NCBI RefSeq assembly: GCF_905147045.1
Contig: NC_065890.1
Location: 2,542,001 to 2,606,000, forward strand
Direction: 5' to 3'
Length of the DNA stretch: 64,000 bases
Source of the DNA: Nymphalis io
Taxonomy: Eukaryota; Arthropoda; Insecta; Lepidoptera; Nymphalidae
Shown: piece by piece, positions 11,113 through 19,999 of the stretch
Position numbering within the stretch: position 1 is the stretch's first letter
Layout of the letters: each line of letters starts with the position of its first letter
The notes under the pieces: model-generated
Told to the model about the DNA's origin: nothing
Databases searched by the model: none
What the model saw: only the letters and a program-made list of their open reading frames with translations
Translations under genes and position numbers: made by a program

Positions 11113-11261
11113 CGTTTTTTTTTTCACGCTGGAAAAACGCATTACGCGTTTCCCCTAGGGGAAAAGTATGATGTATGGGAGGTATGTGAGGCTCGCCGGT
11201 GTCCGAGGCGCCCCGAACATCGGAATACTCACTAAGAAACCAGCGGTACCCTTTCCGTCTT
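11113..11261 (-). mobile_element. element-R, 5'-truncated non-LTR 3' end
   Basis: On the minus strand it reads AAAGGGTACCGCTGGTTTCT, then GTATTCCGATGTTCGGGGCG, and ends in a CGCGTAATGCG block and an A run (the T run at 11115-11124). A 9-bp target duplication AATTCTAGT flanks it (11104-11112 and 11262-11270). A longer relative lies at 53.93-54.24 kb. GC content is far above the surroundings. No coding part remains; the clade is unknown. Confidence 0.75.
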
Positions 11262-11271
11262 AATTCTAGTT

Positions 11272-12260
11272 GTAGAACTTTTAACTAAAAGCCAATGTTG
11301 CTTTTACAATAACCTAGTTATTTTAATAAAAAATAGTGCTAACTTGGTATTGCCATAGCCATACATTCTTCTAGTAACTTACCGCAAAATCATTACAAAC
11401 GACATACCAGCTAATAGACGACCTACTGTTCTACATACACAGCGAGTGGACTACGAACACTAATACAAAATTTTTAATTTTTACAACCACACACACATCA
11501 GTAGATAAGTGAGTAAATCAGTGCGACATTCTATAATATGATTTTTAAATTCCATTTTTGAATGTAACTTATATATAAAAATCTCTGCTGCTGTTATATA
11601 AAAAGTCTACATACAAATATTATTACATTAAAAATATTACATCGAACACATTTTTTTCAGTATACACGAATGAAAATATCGAATGGTGAAATAAATAAAT
11701 TTTATTTGAACGCTGGAACGTGAATGTCATACATTGGATGACTGAAAAGGTTTTTTTTAACAATATGAAAATTGATTGCATACGGGAAAAATGCTGTCAT
11801 ACGTTTTTATCTACATAATAATGTCTATCATTTGCACGTATAATACACAAGAAACTTTTAATGCCTCTACTTTGAACATGATACAAAAAAAAGACGTTTA
11901 AAAGAGAAAATTAATATAAAACTTATGGTTACAATATGGAGAGAACATGTGGAATACTCCGAAAATTATTAATCTTTTTGTAAATTTTAAAAATAGTTAA
12001 ATTTAGGCAATTTTGAATTTAAATTCTTCTATTAACCCTTATTTTAGAAAATATATTATGCTTGAGATAATTTTTCTTCATCTTTCAGTGTGAAATTCGA
12101 TCTGACTACAGAAAATATTAATATAAAACGATAATTATAAATCTAGTAAGACTAAATTAATAATTTACTAACGATAAAAGTATTTACAAAAATTATATTT
12201 TCTCTTTGTAATCATTAGACGATTTTCGCAGTTTGAAATCAAATATTTGTATTAAACAAA
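11272..12260. other. no gene or repeat seen
   Basis: AT-rich unique DNA with only short open frames. Confidence 0.4.
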
Positions 12261-12264
12261 TACT

Positions 12265-12425
12265 GAATCATTGCGAGCGAGATGATGGAGCACCGCCAAA
12301 ATTCAACACGAAAAAAAATATGGCGCCGCAGCGGACTAATGGAATATTCCGCTAAATGGATTTTCGATTGGAATACGAGTCACTAAAAGTATTTCAAAAG
12401 GAGGATTAGCTGCAGCGTGCTATAT
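12265..12425. promoter_or_regulatory. candidate non-coding regulatory island
   Basis: A GC-richer, non-repetitive block containing GCGAGCGAGATGATGG, TATGGCGCCGCAGCGG, the palindrome GGAATATTCC (12341-12350), ATTTTCGATTGG and GGATTAGCTGCAGCG. It has no open frame. Base composition and dense factor-like motifs in a repeat-rich window suggest a constrained element. This is inference only. Confidence 0.25.
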
Positions 12426-12705
12426 TTAAAAACGCTAACGTTAGAAAACGAAAGAATAGTTTGTTATGAAAAGTATTTTTATGGTTTTACATAACTTGTT
12501 TCTATTGTTAACATAATATATATGTATAATACTTAGAAATATATAATTAATGTGTAATGTATAATTTTTAACCAGCAGTCAAACTTAAGTGAACATAAAT
12601 TTATCTCTGAATATTTTCATTCAACAAATCAAGGATTAACCGAACTGATAAGCATCAAAGTATTGTGTAATTTCATTCAATATACAACAAAGATATTTAC
12701 CGTAC

Positions 12706-13007
12706 CGTAACAGCCTGTGAATGTCCCACTACTGGGCTAAAGGTCTCCTCTCGTCTTTTTGAGGAAAAGGTTTGGAGCTTATTCCACCACGCTGCTCCAA
12801 TGCGGGTTGGTGGAATTCACATGTGGCAGAATTTCAGTGAAATTAGACACATGCAGGTTTCCTCACGATGCTTTCCTTCACCGTAAAGCACGAGATGAAT
12901 TATAATCACAAATTAAGCACATGAAAATTCAGTGGTGCTTGCCCGGGTTTGAACCCACGATCATCGGTTAAGATTCACGCGTTCTTACCACTGGGCCGTC
13001 TCGGTTT
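12706..13007 (-). mobile_element. SINE-A copy, full length
   Basis: On the minus strand the head (ACCGAGACGGCCCAGTGG, plus 12987-13006) with box B GGTTCAAACCC leads through the whole body to GGACATTCACAGGCTGTTAC (plus 12708-12730). No clear target duplication. Confidence 0.9.
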
Positions 13008-13074
13008 TAAGCTATTTTATACAATATTTTAAAATAATTATACAATTATACAACTTTAAATCTCACGAACCAAA

Positions 13075-13138
13075 TCTGAAGTCAACACTCGCACATGAAT
13101 CGAAGCCTCGAACTTTAGCCGCGACTCGCGCGTGATCT
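13075..13138 (+). other. GC-richer unique island, left part
   Basis: Non-repetitive sequence with AGCCGCGACTCGCGCG runs into GATCT (13134-13138), where LINE-C is inserted. The island resumes after 13481. Confidence 0.4.
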
Positions 13139-13480
13139 GCTTCCCCCTTCCTTCTTAAGTCCACGCGAGCTGGTTCTCGATGTCACCGCCTAACTGTGAC
13201 ATCAATTCCATCGCGCACAAAGAAATTTGGCAACTCCTTTCTTTGTCGCACTACCAAAGAATGGAATTCCTTACCAGCTCACGTGTTCCCCTCCTCTTAC
13301 AACCCGGGTTCCTTCAAACGAGGCGTGAAGAGGCATCTTGCGGGCCGGCAAGGCGGGGACGGCTAGTACAGAACATTCTTCCCGACTGTACTGGCCGTCG
13401 TCGCGTTTGGACTCTACTACCACTTACCATCAGGTGGAGTAGAGTCATTTGCCATCCCGGGGCATATAAAAAAAAAAAAA
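13139..13480 (+). mobile_element. LINE-C copy 1: RT C-terminus and 3' end
   Basis: A 5'-truncated non-LTR element. A frame starting near 13151 gives about 74 residues to a TAG at 13364: FLLKSTRAGSRCHRL, then FGNSFLCRTTKEWNSLPAHV and FPSSYNPGSFKRGVKRHLAG. The pattern 'R-x3-WN-x-LP ... FK-x-K/RV-x-RHL' is the usual C-terminal end of CR1/Jockey-type reverse transcriptases. The 3' region has CTACCACTTACCATCAGGTG and ends in an A run. GATCT at 13134-13138 and 13481-13485 may be a short target duplication. Catalytic RT and endonuclease parts are absent. It is nearly identical to copy 2 at 14.87 kb. Confidence 0.85.
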
Positions 13481-13654
13481 GATCTACACTCGTCACTGTC
13501 ACGGTTTCGTTCACAATAAACAGTTTAACCCAACGCGAGCCCTTTGTCGCGGATCTAAAAACCGACACCGTCTGGAGAAAAAACGCGAAGCCGCGAAACC
13601 ATCTAAAGTATGTTTCCTGAATTTTGCGCCGCACATGTTAAGCGGGCATTAGTT
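13481..13654. other. GC-richer unique island, right part
   Basis: Sequence such as AACCCAACGCGAGCCC, GCGGATCTAAAAACCG and TTTGCGCCGCACATG is non-repetitive in this window and balanced in composition. Open frames cross it on both strands, but they begin inside LINE-C and have no recognisable domain. It may be a constrained non-coding element. Confidence 0.3.
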
Positions 13655-14290
13655 TATTTATTTATTTATTAAGGATCTTCAATAAAGGAACACACTTACG
13701 AGTACATTAGATCGTGGAATAATGTTTTGAAATATGTGTGCTCCTTCAATTAGAAATGTTAAAAAAAAGAAATGTTACATACATACTCAATAAATAAACA
13801 CAGGAACTATAAAAAGGTAAAATTGGTTAAATTAAGACTAAGTTGAGAAAATGTGAGTTAATTACATATTACAAAAAATATATATAAAATGTATTAAAAT
13901 AATAATAAAAATTAAAATAACGAAAATAATAATAATAAATCTAAAAAAAACATTAAGTATTTATTAAAAAACCATTTTTGAGATATTTTTAAAAACTTAG
14001 ATAATTCTGAGGTATATATCTAAGTTAGTGTGCTGCTTAGAAAGCGCATTATATAGTCTGCAGATCCTTAGCAAAGCAGCATAATGTCCAAGATTCGAAT
14101 CAGATATAGAAATATAAAAGCAACTGTAAACGTTTCTACGAGATAATCGAGAAGATACATTAAGATTAATTTGTTGAAGCAAGTCGCTACAATCAAATGT
14201 TCCATTTATTATTTTATACAACATAAGTATGTCATGTCATTTATAAGGTGGCATCGTTTGTTATGGCGGGGAATAACCTAACTGTCAATG
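13655..14290 (-). mobile_element. CR1/Jockey-like LINE, RT C-terminus and 3' UTR
   Basis: On the minus strand the frame ending at 13997 contains HDILMLYKIINGTFDCSDLL (plus 14175-14236), then INLNVSSRLSRRN and LLRICRLYNAL, then LDIYLRI. 'HDIL-x-LYKIING' followed by 'R-x-CRLYN' and a 'DI' end is characteristic of CR1/Jockey-type RT C-termini. A frameshift lies just upstream, near 14240, where the KRCHLINDM reading shifts. About 330 bases of AT-rich 3' UTR follow to a tail of TTTA units (plus 13655-13675, AAATAA-type on the minus strand). It is truncated at the 5' end and dead. Confidence 0.75.
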
Positions 14291-14375
14291 TTTCAGATGA
14301 GTTATAGGTATGCCTTTGACAATAAAAAATATCACAAACAGACTTTTAGTTATCTTAAAAACGTAACGACAACTA

Positions 14376-14502
14376 GTGATATACAAACCTATTTATATAT
14401 ATTATAATATATAAGCGAAATACGAGGGGTATTCATCACATATCACGAGATCTCCTAAACTATGCGCCCGATTGACTTGAAATTTGTCACAGTTACTCCT
14501 TC
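14376..14502 (+). repeat. repeat-D copy 1, left part
   Basis: TATAAGCGAAATACGAGG, CATATCACGAGATCTCCTAA, then TTGACTTGAAATTTGTCACA, matches copy 2 at 43.53 kb. It is broken by a SINE-A whose target duplication TACTCCTTC lies at 14494-14502. Confidence 0.8.
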
Positions 14503-14797
14503 TTCGTAAGCCGAGATGGCCTAGTGGTTAGAACGCGTTAATCTTAACCGATGACCGTGGGTTCAAACCCGGGCAAGCACCACTGAATATTCATGTGCTT
14601 AATTTGTGTTTATAATTCGTGTCGTGCTTGACGGTGAAGAAACCTGCATGCACCTAATTTCATTGAAATTCTGCCACATGTGTATTCTACCAATCCGCAT
14701 TGGAGCAGCGTGGTGGAATAAGCACCAAACCTTCTCCTCAAAATGGGGAGGAGGACTTAGCCCAGCTGTGGGACATTAACAGGCTGTTACTGTACTG
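14503..14797 (+). mobile_element. SINE-A copy inserted in repeat-D
   Basis: The head GCCGAGATGGCCTAGTGG starts at 14510, box B GGTTCAAACCC follows, and the tail ends GGCTGTTACTGTACTG. A 9-bp target duplication TACTCCTTC lies at 14494-14502 and 14798-14806. It lacks a short segment between GACGGTGAAG and AAACCTGCATG. Confidence 0.93.
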
Positions 14798-14867
14798 TAC
14801 TCCTTCCCCGACGTAGACGCTCACTATGAATTGATTTTACACATATCCTATACAAAGCTTATATTCC
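14798..14867 (+). repeat. repeat-D copy 1, right part
   Basis: CCCCGACGTAGACGCTCA, GAATTGATTTTACACATATC continues repeat-D after the SINE-A, matching 43.61-43.66 kb. It is cut off by LINE-C at 14868. Confidence 0.75.
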
Positions 14868-15212
14868 TGCTTCCCCCTTCCTTCTTAAGTCCACGCGAGC
14901 TGGTTCTCGATGTCACCGCCTAACTGTGACATCAATTCCATCGCGAACAAAGAAATTTGGCAACTCCTTTCTTTGTCGCACTTCCAAAAAATGGAATTCC
15001 TTACCAGCTCACGTATTCCCCTCCTCTTACAACCCGGGTTCCTTCAAACGAGGCGTGAAGAGGCATCTTGCGGGCCGGCAAGGCGAAGGCGGCTAGTGCA
15101 GAACGTTTTTCCCGTCTGTACTGGCCGACGTCGCGTTTGGACTCTACTACCACTTACCATCAGGTGGAGTAGAGTCATTTGCCCTCCCGGCGATATAAAA
15201 AAAAAAAAAAAA
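14868..15212 (+). mobile_element. LINE-C copy 2: RT C-terminus and 3' end
   Basis: Begins at the same point as copy 1 (TGCTTCCCCCTTCC) and differs from it at only about a dozen sites. The coding frame again reads FGNSFLCRTSKKWNSLPAHV, then FPSSYNPGSFKRGVKRHLAG, and a TAG. The tail has about 16 A residues after GGCGATAT. It ends repeat-D copy 1, so it inserted into or beside that repeat. The identical 5' start in two copies suggests a preferred stopping point of reverse transcription, or a short family with a fixed 5' end. Confidence 0.85.
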
Positions 15213-15214
15213 CA

Positions 15215-16310
15215 AAACTAATTTGTCTTCTTATCTACGATAAGTTAGTTTATCTATTAACATGTAATTGTCATATAAAAATAGTAATATAGTTTTATTA
15301 TTTTACCTAAATGTATTTTTGATTATGCGCATTCGTTATGCGCAGTTAGCAACATTAAAAAGTAGAACCATTCATCATATCACTTTATATCAAAACTGAA
15401 ATTGTATAAAAATAATAATATTTGAAACATTTTAGTCTTTAAAGCGACAGTAAAATGTGCGCTAAGCAAGGATCCGTATTAACTCTAAAAGGTTACGAAC
15501 TCTGGGACAGCAGTCATAAAAGTCACCCTACAAATAGGGTTACCAGTTCTCACAGATAATACTTTAAGGCAAGCTTTAATACTTGAAAACGGAGTAACCT
15601 TAAGACGAGAAGAAAAAATTCTGAAACTCAACATAAATATAAAATTATCTATTTTATGGATAATATATATAGAGCATACATAAATAAACACACATGCTAC
15701 ACTATTGGATAATTTTCATATAAAGAAGGTAAATAAACTGGATTAGCATTTCATACATTTTCATGAAGATATTTTCATCGACTGAATAGAATAATAAACT
15801 TTTGATCAGTCTTGGCACCATTGTTTACACAAAAGGTCGTACGTCTATACTGTTCTTAAAAGGAAAGCTGACATATTGATTATTAACATTGAATAATGTC
15901 AAAATCTTTATTCATTGATTGTTTGTAATATTGTTCTACTTAGTTCGGTTCGGAAATAAAAATTGGACATTTCTGAACGTTTCCTGGGATCATGATCTAA
16001 GAGCGTAAACGTGAAGTTATATTTATGATGTTCATATTTTATCCATTTGATAATTGCACGGTAATTAATGATATACCTAAGTATTTATTATTTAAAAAAT
16101 ATATACCATTTATTATATAAAAAAGAATAATATTTAACATTAACAGTAGCAATAGCTGTCAACCCTAATCTTTACCTCTGTTTAGTTACTCTGGTTGAAC
16201 CTCAGCCGTAAAGTAGTTACGACCGTTTTAAGAGGATATGGGCAAAGATGCAGTTAGACATAGATTGGTCAATGTAAAATTAGTATCCGTATAACAATAC
16301 TCTTGTTAAC
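15215..16310. other. no gene or repeat seen
   Basis: AT-rich unique DNA. The minus-strand frame at 15485-15691 is unremarkable. Confidence 0.4.
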
Positions 16311-16314
16311 CTTG

Positions 16315-16378
16315 TAACCTTCTCAAAGGGAGAGGAGGCTTGAGCCCACCAGTGGGCTATTCACAGGCTGTTACTAAA
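16315..16378 (+). mobile_element. SINE-A 3' end fragment
   Basis: AACCTTCTCAAAGGGAGAGG, then CCACCAGTGGGCTATTCAC and AGGCTGTTACT, is the last 65 bases of SINE-A. Confidence 0.75.
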
Positions 16379-16547
16379 ACAGTAATCTCTTAGAATTTTG
16401 TCAGAAATGCTTAAGATTACGACACACATGGTTTGAGAAGAATTCTACTCATACATCGACAATATACAAATTAAACAACAACGACAGTTACAACTTTTGT
16501 TTATGATTGGGCAATTCAAAGTATGGTCAATGTTTATAATAATGCTA

Positions 16548-16712
16548 TTAATCTATGGGCGATGGCAATCACTTTTTTCTTCATCGCGAATGCGGAACCA
16601 AGCTTGTGAACGTTATGCCCCTTGTGCCTGTAGTTACACTGGTCCACTCACCCTTCAAACCGGACCACAACTTACTAACAAGTAGCCTATTTGTCGGTCT
16701 GAGTACTAAAAA
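16548..16712 (-). mobile_element. repeat-B copy, fragmentary
   Basis: The minus-strand family motifs appear in order: CTATGGGCGATGG, GAATGCGGAACCAAGC, CTTGTGCCTGTAGTTACAC and CACCCTTCAAACCGGACCAC. It has small internal deletions. Confidence 0.7.
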
Positions 16713-16719
16713 AATATAA

Positions 16720-17084
16720 TATAAATAATAGCGTTGAAATGAACATATTACAATAACTCTATATAAGAAACTTATTCTAAAAATTATCGTTACTTGAAAA
16801 AAAAATATGTCGGCTCAAATGGTTATTGTGTGTTCAAATGATATTATAATGATTGAAGTAAAGAAAATGTGGGCGGTACCTACATAAACAACCGTGAACA
16901 AATATTTTATTTAAAAAATGTTTTTAGCTAGTAAGAAAATATAGCATCGTAAAATGTTTTCATAATATATAAAATTCAAAAACAAAATATACTTTATTCG
17001 AAAATGGCTCTTTGAAAAACCATTGAATCGTCATTATATCGTCATTTAAGATAAATTAAATGTAAAGCTAACAGCCGATATGAA
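16720..17084. other. no gene or repeat seen
   Basis: AT-rich DNA without recognisable features. Confidence 0.4.
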
Positions 17085-17184
17085 CTAGTGACTCCAAAAC
17101 GAAATTCTTAACCTAAGATTGTGGGCTTAAACCTGTTAAGTACCCGTGGGTTTTTATGTGCTTCATTTGAGTTTAAAATGAATT
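17085..17184 (+). mobile_element. old SINE-A, left part (split by LINE-C)
   Basis: Diverged SINE-A head and body: ATTCTTAACCTAAGATTG, GGGCTTAAACCTG in place of box B, then TTTTATGTGCTTCATTTGAG. It is interrupted at about 17184 by LINE-C and resumes at about 17386. Confidence 0.65.
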
Positions 17185-17385
17185 ACGTGTTCCCCTCCTC
17201 TTACAACCCGGGTTCCTTCAAACGAGGCGTGAAGAGGCATCTTGCGGGCCGGCAAGGCGAAGGCGGCTAGTGCAGAACGTTTTTCCCGTCTGTACTGGCC
17301 GTCGTCGCGTTTGGACTGTACTACCACTTACCATCAGGTGGAGTAGAGTCATTTGCCCTCCCGGCGAATATATTAAAAAAAAATC
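17185..17385 (+). mobile_element. LINE-C copy 3, strongly 5'-truncated
   Basis: Starts within the RT C-terminal coding end (TTCCCCTCCTCTTACAACCC, reading FPSSYNPGSFKRGVKRHLAG to a stop) and runs to CCCGGCGAATATATT and an A run. Sequence shared with copy 2 (GGCGAAGGCGGCTAGTGCAG) places it in the same subfamily. It lies inside an old SINE-A. Confidence 0.82.
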
Positions 17386-17470
17386 ATGTCGAATGATAAT
17401 CTGCCACACGTGTATCTAGCATCCCGCAAAAGAACTGCGTGGCAGAAAATGTCCTAAATGGAAAGTGAGC
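17386..17470 (+). mobile_element. old SINE-A, right part
   Basis: ATGTCGAATGATAATCTGCC, ACACGTGTATCTAGCATCCC, GAACTGCGTGGCAG continues the SINE-A interrupted by LINE-C copy 3. The tail is lost. Confidence 0.6.
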
Positions 17471-17589
17471 CTTTTCCAACGCTAACTTACTCGTACTTAG
17501 ATTTAATGTAGATTCTTACGAGAAGAACTGTCAAGATACTCAGTAGTTAATATTTTTCATGACTACCTAACGAGGCAGGTAGGCTAGAG

Positions 17590-17745
17590 CAACGGGTCTA
17601 GTGGCTTGACATAAGGCCGGATATCACGAGGTCCTGGGTTCAAAGACCAGGTCAAGCGAATAAAAAGTTATTGGGTTTTTCAGGTAGAAGAATTGAGAAT
17701 GGCCGCCTTGGCCGAAATCTGTCAGTAGAACAACGTCATTTTGTT
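17590..17745 (+). mobile_element. SINE-G copy, internally deleted
   Basis: A tRNA-like head (GGGTCTAGTGGCTTGAC, with box B-like GGGTTCAAAGACC) is followed by AAAAAGTTATTGGGTTTTTC and then directly by the family's 3' phrase GGCCGCCTTGGCCGAAATC. The 200 or so bases in the middle, present in the 39.4-kb copy, are missing. Confidence 0.65.
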
Positions 17746-17749
17746 TTCA

Positions 17750-17974
17750 TTAATAATATACAATAAAATTTAAAACACTATCCTGCATGAAAATAAACGA
17801 ATATTAAATCCAGGCTTTTTTATAATTTATGTAATCTAGTACATTATGAATGTTTGTTTAAGCATTAAATATATTGATCGGAAAATGTAAAATGCAACAT
17901 AATTATTATTTTATTATTTATATATTATTAGAAACATTATAATGAAATTAATATTTACTAACGCAATATATAAT
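17750..17974. other. AT-rich spacer
   Basis: Nothing recognised between SINE-G and the next SINE-A fragment. Confidence 0.4.
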
Positions 17975-18068
17975 TATCCAACAATCGGCATTGGAGCAGC
18001 GTGGCGGAATAAGTTGTCTCCTCAAAAGGCTTTAGCCCAGCAATGGGACATTTACAGGCAGTCACTTT
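17975..18068 (+). mobile_element. SINE-A 3' fragment
   Basis: CAACAATCGGCATTGGAGCA, GCGTGGCGGAATAAG, then GCCCAGCAATGGGACATTTA, with the middle of the 3' part deleted. Confidence 0.75.
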
Positions 18069-18069
18069 A

Positions 18070-18715
18070 CTTTTATAAAAAACAGTGTATTATATAATTT
18101 CAACTGGTATTTTAACTATAAGCATTACTGTTTCAGTAAGCTAGCGTCTGCGTTTTATTCCTTTTGCAACTATTATATATATTGCTGTAAGCTTAAGCTG
18201 TGTCTAACGACGGAACTTTAAGCAAGCAGTCCATGTTGATGTCAATTTATTTGTGTGAAAGAGTGTATGTGTGTGTGCATAATCGTTAATGTGTATGTTT
18301 GTTTTGCATTACAAAGCACGAAGAAAAGCCATAAAATTCAGATCAAAACGAGCAATATCAACATTTCAACTGTTAAAATTTTGTAAAATAATTCAATTTC
18401 AATTTGAACCTTATATAAATATATTAAAGTCCAGAATGAACGATGTTATCAAGAGCCTGTGAACGATATGCAATGAGGCACAAATAACAAAACAAGCTGC
18501 AACGTAACCAGTAACGTCTACAGCGACAAATCCTTCTAGAGATTTTAGGTCGCAAATTGTTTGCGTCATTTAATACTGGGTTAGCCACAAAACTCAAACA
18601 TGACGTTTGTCTCAGTATACATATATTTGATTCATTTGGAAATAAATAAATGGTACCTTGAAAAACTTGAAATGTTATAAGCAGACATTTGCTGTATTTA
18701 ATTACAATGTGCGCC
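18070..18715. other. no gene recognised
   Basis: Mixed AT-rich unique DNA, slightly GC-richer near 18450-18600. It includes a TG-rich patch near 18255-18285. Confidence 0.4.
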
Positions 18716-18721
18716 TCGTCG

Positions 18722-18772
18722 CTAGAACCAATTAATTTTCATGTGCTTAATTGGTGTTTATAATACTATTTG
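18722..18772 (+). mobile_element. SINE-A, left part (split by repeat-B)
   Basis: CCAATTAATTTTCATGTGCT, TAATTGGTGTTTATAAT is the SINE-A body just downstream of box B. It is interrupted by repeat-B and resumes at ATCTCATGCTCAGCGG (18905). Confidence 0.7.
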
Positions 18773-18774
18773 TT

Positions 18775-18904
18775 TTACTAGTAGTAGAGCTTTGTGCAAG
18801 CTCGTTTGGGTACAAGGAACATAACATCTTAGTTCCCAAGGTTGGTGGCGCATTGGCGATTTAAGCGATGTTTAACATTTCTTACAATATATATATATAT
18901 ATAG
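18775..18904 (+). mobile_element. repeat-B inserted in SINE-A
   Basis: AGTAGAGCTTTGTGCAAGCT, then a deletion to GGGTACAAGGAACATAAC, TTAGTTCCCAAGGTTGGTGG and GCGATGTTTAACATTTC, ending in an AT dinucleotide run (18888-18901). It has internal and 3' deletions relative to full repeat-B copies. Confidence 0.75.
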
Positions 18905-19100
18905 ATCTCATGCTCAGCGGTGAAATTATTAGGATCCCTGCACGAGTTGATAGAAAAAAAAACTGCATAGGGGCAGCGTAGTGGAATATGTTTTAAATCT
19001 TTTCTTCAAAAGCTTAGCTCAGCAATGAGATACATACAAGCTGTTACGTTACATTGCAAATCTTCTCCTCAAAAGCAAAGACGGGGTACCTCAGCAATTT
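18905..19100 (+). mobile_element. SINE-A, right part, with a second tail fragment
   Basis: ATCTCATGCTCAGCGGTGAA through GGGGCAGCGTAGTGGAATAT to ATACAAGCTGTTACG (19047) continues the split SINE-A. A second, partial tail (CAAATCTTCTCCTCAAAAG to CCTCAGCAATTT) follows at 19055-19100. Both are diverged. Confidence 0.6.
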
Positions 19101-19104
19101 ATGT

Positions 19105-19570
19105 ATTTATATAACAAATTTATTCTTTGACACGCAAGTCCTAAGTAACCTAAAAACCATGGATACAATTCAATAGAGCAGGACGTCAATGACGAACGCA
19201 TCTTAGGAATCTATTACGAAGAAGATACCCATTCGAATGGCTCCCGCTATTTATATGATCGACAAACAGTTCTCATCGTCGGCTTAAGACTGTCGCTATA
19301 AGAGGAGGAACAAAATGTACTCAATGCAAAACGAAAGGTCATTGATTGATTCGGAACCTTTTATTTCTCTTTGGAGAAACCGAGGGAGATAAATTGATTA
19401 TAAGTCTCTCAGACTGAGACAATTGAATCTATTAATTTAACATTTAAAGCTTTATCCACAAAAGCAGTGGAATTTAAACATATTCTGTTTACGATATTCT
19501 TGTTGTTCACCAAGTAGTAGTATGTACAGATAAATTGAAGTGAAGAGACAATGTCATCCAATTCATACCG
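19105..19570. other. no gene recognised
   Basis: A GC-richer patch at 19170-19330 (AGCAGGACGTCAATGACG, CTTAGGAATCTATTACGAAG, AGATACCCATTCGAATGGCT) shares phrases with 20630-20705 (AACGTCAATGACTGGCGCAT, GATTCTATTGTGG, TAGATACCCACTCAAGTGG). These are two copies of an uncharacterised dispersed repeat about 1.45 kb apart. Confidence 0.5.
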
Positions 19571-19572
19571 TA

Positions 19573-19575
<3 letters not shown>

Positions 19576-19621
<46 letters not shown>
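19576..19621. repeat. (AT)n microsatellite, about 23 units
   Basis: An uninterrupted AT dinucleotide run. A long pure run is likely to be length-polymorphic. Confidence 0.95.
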
Positions 19622-19624
<3 letters not shown>

Positions 19625-19867
19625 CACAGCGTGGAAACGCGGCCTGTATTATGGGCAGTTTAGCGTCGAGTAGGGATGGGGGGATTTTGGATTTGATTTC
19701 AATCAAATTTTTTACGTTAATTTATTAGCATTATAATGTAGGGTAATTATCATAAATAATTAACTTATATTTTTCAAATTAATATTTATTACATATATAT
19801 AATTGGTATTGTGCTAAAGACACACGATACCTAAAGTGATTCGAGTTATGTTGAGTCGTAATATAAT

Positions 19868-19998
19868 AATACCTTCAAGTCTAGAGTAAATAGGCATTTT
19901 CTAGGCAAGCGCGCTCCATCTTAGACTGTATCTCACTTTCCAACAGGTGTGATAACAGTTAAGCGCTAGCTTATATATTTAAAATATATATATCGTGA
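19868..19998 (+). mobile_element. LINE-E 3' end fragment
   Basis: TCAAGTCTAGAGTAAATAGG, CAAGCGCGCTCCATCTTAG, CAACAGGTGTGATAACAG and AGCGCTAGCTTATAT match the better copy at 32.0 kb on the other strand. The coding part would read FKSRVNRHFLGKRAPS. Only the last 125 bases remain. Confidence 0.75.
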
Positions 19999-19999
19999 T

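Noticed and set aside
13180..13620. 146-codon plus-strand frame and the overlapping minus-strand frame
   Set aside because: Both run through LINE-C in the wrong frame or strand. The real reading (FGNSFLCRTTKEWNSLP...) is a different frame and ends at 13364.
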